A stretch of 64,000 nucleotides of DNA, taken from assembly GCA_026874595.1 (NCBI GenBank), contig CM049312.1:77347429-77411428 (forward strand). Reading direction: 5' to 3'. Source of the DNA: Sipunculus nudus. Lineage: Eukaryota; Annelida; Sipuncula; Golfingiida; Sipunculidae. The position numbers were made by a program, and so were the translations under genes. Each line of letters opens with the position of its first letter. The first letter of the stretch is position 1. The notes beneath the pieces are model-generated. The model was not told the DNA's origin and did no database searches. It saw nothing but the letters and a program-made list of their open reading frames with translations. Positions 12,101-25,800 of the stretch are shown here, in pieces.

Positions 12101-15100
12101 AGCTGAATGTAGATACCTAACTATATAATCATACCATTTGATAAAAGAATTTATGCATGTGACAAACACACACAATATAGATGCTTAAATGTCATTTTAC
12201 TATGATGAAAGGTAAAATAATGACCATGAAAGATAATACAAACTGCAGGTTGACCACTTGTAAATAATCTTATCGTTTTTCAAGCATGTTAAACATGAAC
12301 TAACATCACAAAAAAGGTTACCTATCCCTTATTAACTTTAATAAAATATAATGCTAGACTGGATTGCAAGAGATGAGCATTAACTTCTTAGAAACAGACC
12401 AGAAGACCTACATCCTTCAGCAAAGTGACTACCGTATAATGCAATATTGCACCTGAGGAAGCTGAAGTGAGCATTAAAGGTGGGGTACAAAGATTCTGCA
12501 AAGGACACTAGGAGAAAGAAAGTCATAGAAAAAAGGGTGACAGGAGGGGTTAGGGAGGTTAGATCAAACATTTTAGCTGACTTCTTCATGGTCTGCCATT
12601 GCAAATATTAATGGTCCTGTGGCTGGGAATCATGTGACCAGCCTTGTTACAACACAAACCAAACCAAGGCTGCCTAAGAGGTCAGAGAAGTCAACTACTT
12701 TATATATACAGAGATAGGATTTATGCACATGCGGTATACAGATGATTTTTTTAACATTATTTGTATACCTGGTTTGTGTGTTTTGTGTATGTGTATGTGT
12801 ATGTACATGAGTTAATGTAAAATCCATCCATAATAACTATAATGTTTTTTAGATCTGATTAACCAATATAAGTAATGCAATATACTCAGCCATGGAGTCT
12901 GTTGCAACCACTGTAACTTTTATGTCCTTCTTGTATTCTTGTATTTTTTAGTGAACCAATGAGCTTTTGCGATGGTGCCATGGGGTATATCTCCATCGTT
13001 ATACTTCGTCTGTACATTAACCCATGCTGTTTCCGAAACCGTCGGAGCTAGCAGCACCAAATTTTACAGAATAATTAGTCACGTGTCAAACTTTATTGGA
13101 ATGAGCTTATTTTTATGCTATCTGCATTAAGTTAGATTATATAGGGAAAAAGCTAAAAAAAAAACTTTTAAAATTTTCATCTCTGAAACTCTCCAGCCAA
13201 ATTGTCCAATATTTCAGAGAAATAATCCCTGAATCAATCCCTGTCAAATTTGTCAAAATGGTTCCAGTTTGGTGAATTTGGCCAAGTTATAGGAAGATGA
13301 ACTTATTCATTTGGCCAAGTAAGCATACTAACATAACAATCTCAGAAATGGAAGGAGCTAGCATCACCAAGCTTTGTGCATGTGTTGGTCACATAATTCA
13401 TGTTTGAAATTGCAGTTTTTTTATGGTGCAACCTATATTAAAATGTTTTTTATGTGCAAAAACCTCATAATTTAAGACTATTTCAGCTTCTACATAAACA
13501 ATGTTTTATGATGAAACTGTCAAGCCAAATGGGGTTTTTTAAATAAACAAAGCTAGTAGATTTATTGTGGTAACAGGTAGACTGAGCTGTGTGGGTATAT
13601 GAGCAGAGCTGTACAAGCAACATAAATAATTGGTGTCCATATCCAACTTATGTATAAGATAAATCCATGGATAATATATATCTGCATTTTGATTTTAATT
13701 TCAATCTGCATCTGTTATCATTTTAAACATTTTTTATAAAAAATCTGATGAATATGTCAGCATAAAAAAGCATTTTTAAAATGTTTAGTACTTGCTTTGT
13801 ACATGTGCGTGTCAGTCTTGTACTTGAAAGTAAAAGTAATAGTACTTTTCCAATAATGGTCAAGTATGTTTTCATGGAAGCATTATGTATACCTGATGTT
13901 TATTCCATTGCACAGGTTTGCAGTAGGCCTGCATATAAGCTTTGCATGTTTGTGAAATTTAAAAAAAACTCCCATCAGGGATTTGGGGGGATGGCTTTAG
14001 GACCACTTGTCTCAACTGTCAAACTTCAAAATCAAATTTTGTTACATTTCAAGGAAACACCTTCTGTTTACATTCCACACACGCATGCTTACAAAATATT
14101 ACTTATAATTCTGTGAATTCTTTAAAAAAACAGCCATGTGTATGTAATTTGTTATAATTATGTAATAAGTTTATGTAAATTTCCTATCCAACATATTTGA
14201 ACCTCTTCACTACATTTGTACTTCTGCCACTGGTGTGTTTAGATCCACTAGTGCATTGTGGGCGTAGGAATTCTATGTCTTACAGTCCCTAGCCAGCAGG
14301 GTCTTTCTCTTGTGAATCAGATTCTGCGTAGTGTGATGTGGAATTTTGGTCTTTATAAAAGCCAGCATCTTTTGTGTTTGTAGCTGCATACCGACACTAC
14401 CTCATAGAACAGAGGGAGGAAATCGATGAGATCAGAAGAGACGAGCAGCTCCTGATCCCAGATAATCTAGATTATAAAGGGTAGGTTTTATCTCAGCTGA
14501 TAATGTTTCTGGTCAATACATTAAGATTCTATCTTTGTACCATTTCTGATACCATATTTACTCCTAAAGATGTTTTACCTAAAAAAACTCTAATGAGTAC
14601 CAGAAACACTCTGTTAAAATTCTTCACAGGAACTGACAAAATTGTAGTAATGTTTAAGATATTTGATTTTTCTGCTCCGATCATGTTAAGATTTCTATCT
14701 GTAATAAATTAGCGGTCTTTTATATAAAGATATCAATGAAGATATCATACTCTGTGAGGAAAGATAAACAAAGATATAAAATAAATAATATTTCTAAATA
14801 AATATTTGAAATATCTTTTCGTAATTCACTAAATGATAATGGGATCATAATCTTAATAAAAAAAAATGCATCATAAGAAAACATTATTTCCTGTCCGCTC
14901 ATATTTTATATGTACATAGTTGTTCTTTACGACATCAGTTTTAGCTCAGCTGACTGTAAATCGATTAACTGCATGAGGTTTAGGAATTGGGCTTTGTCAG
15001 TCATCCGTCCTGCTGTCTGATATCACCATTATTTGCCAAAAAGGAGCCATTATTTCCATTCATGTTTTTTCTAGGCTGAATTTATCAACTGAAGCCAAAG

Positions 15101-18100
15101 AACTTTTACTGGCATCAAGACCACAGACAGTAAGTACATATGTATCCATCCATGGAACAGTCCAGGTACATATGCGATCAAGCACAAGAAAAAGTTCAGC
15201 ATCATGTGTACAGACTCAATATGCTGCATTCATTATATCTTGGATACTATGGTTGGTGCCATATTTGTGAGGCTATTTATTTTCTTGAATTTTACTTTTT
15301 GTAATTTTTTTAGGGTTTAATTTTTGTGATCTTACCATGCACACTGTATATCCATTACCACATTAATTATTTAATAAGCATGCATGTTCAGTCTTAAGAA
15401 TATGCTGAGGACCTATTATAACAGGTAGAAATTCATGTTCCCTCCAGCTATAAGCTGATAATATGAAAGATCTAATATGATAAGTAATATCTGTCATAAC
15501 ATACTATATCAATATAATTAAAACGGAGTTGGGTTTTTTCTAGACCACGGTTTACCTGCTTCCGTTCTGATTTGACTCTCCAAATTCGGCCGACGTATCG
15601 TTGGTTTGCTCTTCTAGGACAAGTTTGTTTTATTTTGCAAGATTATGCCCTATTAAGCTGAATAATTAATAATTTTAATATTTCCCCATTGGTTGCCCCT
15701 ATTTCTTTTGTGCTGGAAGGTCCTCCACGCCTGTGATGCTTTTTCAGGAGGCGCCTCGGGGATTTTCACTTGCCTGTTAAGACCGTGGCCAGTGTGCATG
15801 TCCTGCCCAAAAGGCATTTCCGTGCAATACGCGGGCACCCAGGTCCACTATAATCCCAATTGATCCCCCATATCCATTGTAATGCCTCTAATGGAATTTT
15901 CTCTCTCAAAAGGAAGTAAACATTTTTAATCCAAAGACCACATGACTCCGCTTTCAATGGGAAGGCTTTTCAGTTAGGTCAGCACTGGGCACAGAGTCCA
16001 GTGATATGACCACCGTTTAACAAATTTTTCATGGGTTACAGGTATGTTGATTTTCATACAATCAAAAATATCTTTCCATGATAACAATGGTTTCAAAAGT
16101 TTGGCCAAGTTATGTGTTTTATAAAGTTTTTTTTAAAAAAGAAGGCCCACAACTTAATTATCGTTCGGATAGGGTCAGGGTGGATCGAGGGGGGGGGGGG
16201 GGGCAAATATATTTCTTAAGATGCGTTGTCTGTAGGGTCGGTGAAAAAAGAAAAAAAAAAATATCACCAGTACATCTTTATATTGATAACAAACTATAAT
16301 TTGTAGTCAGGGCCTACGGACCTCCTCCAGAATCTCCTTTAATATCAGTCATGTGTTCACGTGTATGCGTTTTATATATGAGCACTGTCATGCTTGAGTA
16401 ACACGAGTTCACCTTGCTAGTGGCAGAACAAATAAATGTGGGTGGCTTCCACATGGGAACAAAAGATTGGTCCTTTGTCATAATGGTTTATATAAAAATA
16501 TATATTGTGGTGATTATTATTACCTTAAAAACGAAATGGACTATGTCTTTACCCTAACCCTCTACAAATGTTCAAAACATTTTCACCTGTCATCATTTTT
16601 CAGGAGGCGACCTGTAATCCCCGCTAAACCCCATTTCCTTTAATTCGCCTGTTAAGAAATATTACTCTGTCAAAAGGAAGTAAAGGTTTTCAATTCAAGC
16701 GCGGAACACATGTCCACATGAATCTTTTAATAGGGAGCACTTTTTCTTTGAGTGGACACAAAGAGCTGAAACCCTTGACACAATCACCGTTTTTTTTTTG
16801 GTTTACAGGTCATTGATTTTTATACATTCAGAAAAATCTTTTCATGATAACCACGGCTTTAATAGTTCAATCGATTTATGGGTTGTTTGAAAAAAGTTTT
16901 TCAAAAGGAAGACCCAGGACTGCACACACTTCTAAGGGTCCTTAATCTCTTGGGGACTTTGAAACCCCCGATAGAATCTACTAATTACTCGTTTGTTCAT
17001 ACTTGCACGTTTCATGTAAAACATTGTCATGGTTCAGAAACACGGGTTCACCAGGCGAATGGGAAACAAACTGCATACGAATGGGCGGCTTCTACTCGGG
17101 GACAAAGGAATAGCCCCTTATAATTATTGCTTTGTGGAATTGTGATTATGGCACTTAAGAAAAAAATATATTATGGTGATTCTGATTATCTCCAAAAATT
17201 TAATGGATTATGGATGTGGTTTTACTTTACCCCTCTTTACATTGGTCTCTTAACATGCCTTAGACTATACCCCCAACTGACTATGTACTGAGTAACCATC
17301 GTGTTTCACGTTGTTGCCTGAGCTTCAACTAATACAAAGCATCTTTCATATAATTTCTCGGTAGAATGCTTCTTTATACAGTCTTTATATCTATGATATT
17401 TCCCAAGAAATGAAGCTGTCAGATTTATGTTGTTTATCGGGAAAAAAAATCTTCTCACTAAAAAATGAGGACACCCTGTATATACCTCACGTCTCTTTCA
17501 AAATTTTATTTTTTTTGGGTGTTATTTCTGGAATAGAATATTCTTTCTTACTTGATATTTTGGGGAGGGTGTTCCTGGAGAATTTTAGCAGAAGTAATCT
17601 TTATTTCATACAAGTGAAACACATAACAAAATTTACTGCAAAAATCTTAGGATTAAAATATGCGTCGTTTAGTTCCTATCAGCTCATTTAAAAAATATGC
17701 ATCAGATAGAGCCATGGATTTTCCACCAGTGCAGCTAGTATGTTATTATTTATAACATCAATATATTTGCCTGTGTTATAGATGAGTTGTATTTTTCATG
17801 AAGGTCTCAGTTTTCTACCCATTAACGGCTGATCCAAGATATTTATTACACACACATACATACACACACACATTTGTATATGCATATATAGTTATATTTT
17901 TACTCATAATACATTCAAAATATTCAGTACTTAAACAGAAATGTAACAGAGTGTGTGCAACATGTGCCAGAGCTAATACGTTAAATAATCTTTATATGAG
18001 TGGTATATGACATTGAATTATATATTCATGGGTATAAAATTTGGTTTTCAGTCTGTGCAAGAAACAGAACTTTAAAAGTTAGAGCTGCATAAATCCAGAA

Positions 18101-21100
18101 TTACAGCTACAGTTTTTAGCTCAGCTGACTATAATTCATCTGAGCTATAGTCATGGTCCATTGTCCGTCTATCTGTCCGTCCGTCCATCTTGCCGTCCGG
18201 CTGTCCGTTGTGCCGTCTGTCCGTCCGTTAGACTGGCACGTTTTGAAACCGTTAGGCCTACAAATAAAAAATTCAGCATACTGTTAGATGTCCCCAAGAT
18301 CTCCTACCAAACCAAAAACTGGGTCACTGCGACTTCGTTCCTTGGAAAATAAAGGAAAAACCTCAAATTTCCATTAAAAACCTTTTATCCAAATCCAGGA
18401 CTGCCTAATATCAAAACCACTTATCTGTTTTTCTTAATATTTACCATGAGTATTCTCCTATATATTTCCCATATACATGCTAGAAATTAAGACTGTTTAG
18501 TGTAATTTCCATAAGTTATTGGCTTGAACATATTGGACTTGGTAAATATTAAGGAAAAATATTTGCGCACTTGACATGAAAATTTTGGAAGCTAGAGACT
18601 TTTGTTCAAAGTATATAACTTTGTTTAATTTAGATTCAATGTTATACCCAAAATTAGATCTGAATTTTGTACATTCTTTAAGTTATTAGCATAAAATAAA
18701 ATCAGTACCTTAAATTTTGCCCAATTTTTTTTCCTGTGAGTACTGTTGATTTAATTTTTACAACATGTAAACATACATATTTAATTTGTTTAAATCTGAA
18801 ATTTGAAAATAAAAGCTTGAAAAATTAGGCTAGTTATTGAATTTTTTCTTGAGGCTCTATTGTAGTCACTTGATTTTTCCAGATTCAGGCAACTCACTCC
18901 TGGTCACTGAAAGTCAGCTGTGCCAGGGTTTTTGATTTGTTACAGGCACTGGGGGAGATCCCCCCCCCCCCTGCAAACCTTCTCCACAAGTGTTATGCTG
19001 TAATTGTAATTGTTTGCACTGTATTTCTTTAATTGTAATACTGTTTCCACTCCAATATACAAAACTTTCCTTGAAAAGTAATTAAGGAGTGATCCAGAAG
19101 ACCCAGTGTTGTGTTAATGTAGCATTTTTAAAGAAACACACCCAATGCATTCAATTTTGATGTGCTGTTCAGTGGCATGAAGCAAGAGAAAAGACCGATT
19201 ATCCCAAGTGTAACCCCGACAACCAATTATGCGCATGCACAGTGGAGAACTAACAGTGTGTGATAAATTGATAACCAATCAGATTCCGTTTTCTCTCCAC
19301 CTTCTGTATATGATAGATCACTAAATATACAAGTTATACATGAGAAACCTTGAATGCATGTGTGGTACTAAATACATACTTTAATGGGTCTTTCAACCCT
19401 GAAAGGTTAATTTTTTTAAAATATAATTTAATTAAAATATAATTAAACCTATCAGTATACATAAATTTATAAAATATGAAGCAAATTATGGATTAAATAA
19501 AGGCACAATTTAAAATTGTGAAATCTGAATTAAGTATTGTTTATAAATATTTATTGTTTTGCAGATTTGAAAGATATATTTTGTGGTAAAAAAATATGTA
19601 CATTTGTATGCATGATGTGGTGTTATCTGAGATTGATGATGATGAAATTTAGAATAATGAATCAAGTTTTATATTCAGATATATGTATTATATTGGAAAT
19701 GTATAGAAATAATAGAAATATAAACTTAAAATAATAAAAAATGATGTGATAAGAAAATGAGGATCTAATATGAACCCCCCCCCCCCCCCCCCCCGCCATT
19801 GATGCCTTTGCACTAGTGCACTGGGACATTAGATTTTATTGCAAATGTGTGAAATTTATTTAATTTTAAAAATAATTGGATCAGAAAAAATTAAGATCTG
19901 ATGGAAACATATTCATCCTCAGGAGAATGGAACATAAAATGATCATCTCCTTCTGTCCATCATCTCCCTGTTATTATTAAATATATATTAATTATGAAAT
20001 TTTTCCTATAAGCACTGTTGAAATAACTTTCATATGCTGTATGTGTATGAATTTAAGCTATCAAAGTCTGAAATTTGAAAGCAACTTATAAATTCTGTTG
20101 TGTAATATTGCAGATGTTAAACTTTAATCCCATGATTCAACCCCCCCCCCCCCCCCACACACACACACACACCACCACCACCACCAGCAAGTCCTTGCAT
20201 CTGTGGACTGGGGACATGAGTTATATTTCAACTGTATACATTTTATAAAATAAAAAAATACATATAATTAATAATATATATATTAAAAAACAAAATAAGT
20301 TCAATTGAACAAATGTGTAAACTACTGAACTGACAATTTATCAAAAAACCAACCAATGATCATAATTATAATTATAATAATATACATCTTATGGTTACAA
20401 ACTACTCACATGCTTCAATTTAAACATTAAGAAATGCATGGTTTGGTCACAAAATATTATTTGCAACAATTTCTTACTCATCAATACAAACCAATCATGT
20501 CAACCAGCCATGACCTATATTAACTTTTCCGTTTAGACTTTATTGCCATTTGTTATTATTTTAGATTTTTACCTTCAAGGTCATCTTCAGCTGAGCACAG
20601 TAACCCATGGGTCCCTTGTTTGATTTACAACTGTACAAATAGGGATCAATTGTACTTTAAAATATGTTTTATTGAGACTGAAAACTTATTATCTCTAAAA
20701 TTTTGCTTTCATTATTTGCTCCCTGGTGGCCACCGTTACTTAGAAAAAAGTGAAGGTTGCGAGATGGGACAAATCAGGGTACTCAAGCAGACCCCATTTG
20801 GCCAGTGGTAAATACCTCTTGGATTATTATTGTAAGCCACTTGAGAGCTTGTATTTTCCATATATCCTAGAATTAATCATAAATTTGCACTGGGAGAGTG
20901 CAGACCTTCGCCAAGGCAGCTCATTTACTCAATATGACATTATCAAAATGCAGCATTTTTCCTTAAAAAAATTCCTGGATCCTGATGGTGATCAGGATCA
21001 CCCCCAGGATTTAATCAATTGTTTCTTGTATCATTGCAGGGATATCTCAAAATTTTCATCAAAATCTGTTCATATCTTAATTCTTAATAACCTTGAAAGT

Positions 21101-22855
21101 GCCTGTATTTAAATGGGTCTATTCCAATACCTGACGTTTATTAACTAAAGTTGATCCCTTGATCTATTATAAAAGGAGGCCAGAAAACAACAATCCCAAC
21201 ACACAAGCTTTTTTAACGAACCTGTGAATTTATGCGATGGCGCGTCGTCGTCCGTCCGCTGTCCATGGCTGGCTGTCTGCCGTCTATGGCTGTAAGTCAG
21301 AAACTGTCAGAGCTAGCAGCTCCAAATTACATGTAAGAATTAGTCACATTGTGAAACTTGGTGCCTTAGAGCTTATTATTGGGTATCTGCATTTAGTAAG
21401 ATTTTATAGGGAAAAAGCTTAAAAACCTTTAAAAATCTTCTTCTCCAAAACCGTCCAGCAAAATTGTCCAATATTCCATAGAAATAATCCCAGAAATGAT
21501 TTTTCTCAAGTTTGTTCGAATGGTTCCAGTTCGGTGATTTTAGGCTGGGTTATAGGAAGTTGAACTTAGTCATCTGTCCAAAAAAGCACACTAAAATTAA
21601 AATCTCAGAAATGGCTGGAGATATCATCACCAAATGTTATGCCAATGTTTGTCACATACGGTAAGTCATATCTGAAATTGAGGTATTGGTGGTGCCACCT
21701 ACATTGATCTGTTTTTTACAAGCTAAAATGTAATTTTAGACTCTTTTAGCTTATACACTGTTTTATAAGCAGGAACTAGCATCACCAAATTATTTGCAAA
21801 AATTAGTCATCTAAAAAGATTCTATTGGATTTTGCTTATTTCTTGGCTGTAACTGCAATTTCTTAGATTTTATAGGAAAAAGCTAAAAAACATTTTAAAA
21901 TATTCTTCTTTGAAATCATGCTGCCAAATTGTCAGTTCTTCTGTCCCAATAATCCTCCCTGGTAAAAAGAACATATACAAAATATCCTGACTGATACATC
22001 CTAGTTTTAAAATGTCCTATTCCGAAACTTGCAGGTCCAAAACGTCCATTTTGCTGAAATCATAATACTCAGATAGATATGCATGACATAAGAGGATCAA
22101 TATTAAATTTTAAAAATAATCCTCTATTCATACTTTTAAACTTTGCACAGGTCAGCATTAGGCCTGTAGGCCTTGTGTTTTGTTTATATTTTCCTGTTTA
22201 TAACATGTGGGGGACCTGCAAAATTAATCCAACATATTCAACAAGGACATCTGGTGGCAAGTAAGGTTAGTTAAGAGTTTTTCAAAGGCTGTTTCACAAT
22301 TAGGGACTTTTCAACTTCTGTACATATTTAACCAATCACCTTAGGAAACAACATTCTTCTGTTTGTCAGCATTGCAGTGTTTACTTACAGCTTGCAGATA
22401 AACAAGCTCATACATCCGTCACAGAGGCATTATATAAGACTTCTACTACAGGATACAAGAATTATCAGAATTCATTAAAATGTATGCACATAAGTTCTTT
22501 AAAAAAGGTTAGGTTAATAGGTACAAATGATAAAATGAAGGCCTTGTAAATAATGCTTTTCTTTTTTGAATCATAGAAATTTCCTTGAATTATGAAGCAG
22601 CATTGCCTACTTTATTTTCAGTTCCTCTTATAAGCATATTTTAGATTCTGGGCATTAATTAAAGTTGCCCATTCACCTACCTTAAAAAAAGTGTATGTAA
22701 TGTCATGCTTTAATTAATGATTTAAGGGTAATTTTGATTGTGAATAGTTTTTATAAAGCCTTTGTGAAGGATGTATGAACCTGTTTATCAACAAATTCTC
22801 TGTAAACACAGCAATATTGACAAACAAGAAAAACATGTAACGTAAGGTGGTAGGT

Positions 22856-22898
<43 letters not shown>

Positions 22899-25800
22899 AT
22901 GTAGAAATGTCACTTGTTGCAAAACACCATTTGCAAAGCTCTGGCTTACCTGACTTGCTGCAGGATGCCCTTGTTGAATTCAATGTGATTATTTCGGCAG
23001 GCCCCCACATATTATAAACATGTTGATATAAAAAAATCAAGCAGCCTGTGTGCGGTGATATCCACGTTTTCTAGCCTATTTCTATAAAAGCTCCAAGGGA
23101 TTATCTTCAGTTTATAAAGGTCAGATCTGGGTGATCGGGCCCCTTTAATATTTGCGTGTTTTCTCCAACTTTATTGTGGTCACAGCTTAAGATCAAAAGG
23201 AAAATCCTTAAATTTACATCTAAAACTAAGTAAAACCTTTAAAACAGGATAGAGAGTAAAGTAAAAAGGTTTTTTCATCCATTTTATAAATCAAAACATT
23301 AAAGACATTGATGTAAAATAAAAAAATTGATGGAAACTATAGCAATGCACAAGTTATGTGCTGGAGCTGGCAGTAAATGGAAAAACTTATTTTATGTGAA
23401 ACTAAACTTGTTTCTGATTTTGGCTTCAGCACAAACTAAATCATGATGAAACATCATGGATGGGTGGAATTTGCACCTAGTAAATCAAGAATATTTTCTG
23501 CTAGATTACCTTCAATTTGCCACAGGCACTGCTGTAATGTGGTGGGTAACATAGTTTTCCGGAGGTGGAAGATTGATTGAAAAGCCAAGTCATGTTTATA
23601 CTTGCTGCACATGCATAAAACATCAGGATCTCAAGTTCTTGCCAGTGGTTGTGGTAATTTATTGCCTGTTAGCTAATCCCTGCAGAGTGGATGTAAAACA
23701 TGATCATAACTTATGTATCATTATCATATAGATTGATCTGAACATTCTGTTTGTTACTTACTAGTGGTGACTTTTGCTCAATGTGGCATCCACTTTAATC
23801 CTTTTAAGGCAGGTATAATGTATGATAGGAGTGTTTAGTTAAATCACTGGGTCTGAAAGTAATGTATGGTTATTGTTTAAGGAGGACAGGTGAAAGAATG
23901 ATTTATGTGTGATTATTTCTGAAAAACCAGAACCCATTTAGTGCTGACTCACCATTCTCTGCAGTGCTGCAATTTATCCCTTTAAACACCCATCTTATGG
24001 ATGATCATATGCTAAGTGTATGTCCAGCCCTACACCTATCTGTCCAAGAACCTTTAAGTTTCACCTTATTTGCTTACCATTTTCATGAAAATATTTACTT
24101 TTAAATAATAACCAATTACATATTTCCCTTGAGTTTAGTTCTTACAAAAAAAAAAAAAACTAATTGAGGTCAGAGGTCACCAGAATTCCAAGTTGTGTCA
24201 CTGCAGTAATTTGACAGAAATTCAATATAAAACTTTAAAATTTGTTGGAACACTAGCTGTATCAGTGAAGATATCAGCCTGATTCCATTAAGAGAGAGGA
24301 GACTGAAAAAGGCGTCTGAAGTAGAGAGGCATCTGTAATATGTTTAGTAATTATGGCCTTTTTTTGTTGGTGCCTGTCTTGGGCACAGGACAGGAGCAAG
24401 TTAGCTTTGTTGTTCAGCCTTGCCACGGCAGGCAAGGTGTTAGTCACCATTATATATTCATAGATATGCCAACTTTGATATATCCAGATGCAGCTCAGTA
24501 CTGACAAGCTTTCTGTGTTCCGTCTGGGTCACTGTTTCTTTTTCTGATCCTAGAAAGAAAACATTAACCCCATGGAAAATACCAATAAAGCAAGAAGAAG
24601 AAATTTCTTGTTTATAAATACAGAATTATAGACAAGAGGAATCAACAGGAGGTTACATTTTGTGTGTTCAAGTGTATATTCTTTTTAGCTCAGCTGACTA
24701 TAAGTCATCTGAGCTATAGTTGTGGTCCTTTGTCTGTCAGATGTCTGTCTGTCCGTCCATCTATTAAACTGGCACGTTTTGAAACCGTAAGACCTATGAA
24801 TCCAAAATTTGGCATTATGTTAGCTGTCCCCAAGATCTTCTACCAAGCTGAAGACTGGGTCTTTGGGACTTCTTTCAATTGAGAAATTAAGGAAAAACCT
24901 CAATTTTTTATTAAAAAAACCTATTTTCACACTTCAGGACGGCCTAATATCAAAACCACTCATCTGTTTTTCCTCATATTTACCATAAATATTCCTCTAT
25001 ATAATTCCTATGTACATGCATGCCAGAAATTAGGTCTTTATTACATAATTTAAAAAAGTTATGGACCCAAACATAATTAATTTTGTAAAAAAATCAGGAA
25101 AGATATTTGATCACTTAACACAAAACATGTTAATGCTAAGGACTTTTTTTTCAGTAATATAACTTTAATTAATCAAAATTAAATTGTATACCCAAAATTA
25201 GATCAAAATCTTTTAAATCTTTTAAATATTAGCAAAAATTGGTACCTTAAATTTTGCCCAACTTTGACCATGGCACATTTTTTTCCTGTAACTGTTGTCT
25301 AATTAATTTTCACAGCATGTTTTTTTTCGGATTTCATCTGTTAACACCAAAAATTTGAAACAATTTGATCAAAAACTGTATATTTTATTCAAGTTTTCAA
25401 GCAGCATGTCACATATTGTTTAGATCAACCTAGTGTTATGCAGTTTGCTAGAGCTCAGATCCCCAGCTTCAGCTCTCAGTTCCTAAAATTTTGCATACAG
25501 TTAGATGTCCCCCAAACCCCCTACCATACCAAAAGTTTGGTCACTAAAACTTAATTCTTTGAGGTATTAAGAAAAAAATTAATTTTCAATTAAAAACCCA
25601 TTGTTACACTTCAAGACTGCCTAATATTACAACCACTGATCTGACTTTCATCAAGTATAATGTTCTTCATATATACATGCTCTTCTATTCATACTCTTTG
25701 CACATGCCAAAAATGATGTCAGTATTGCGAAATTGTTTTAAGTTATGGGCCTAAACAAAATGCAGTTTGTAAAAAATCAAGAAATATATTTACTCCCTTA

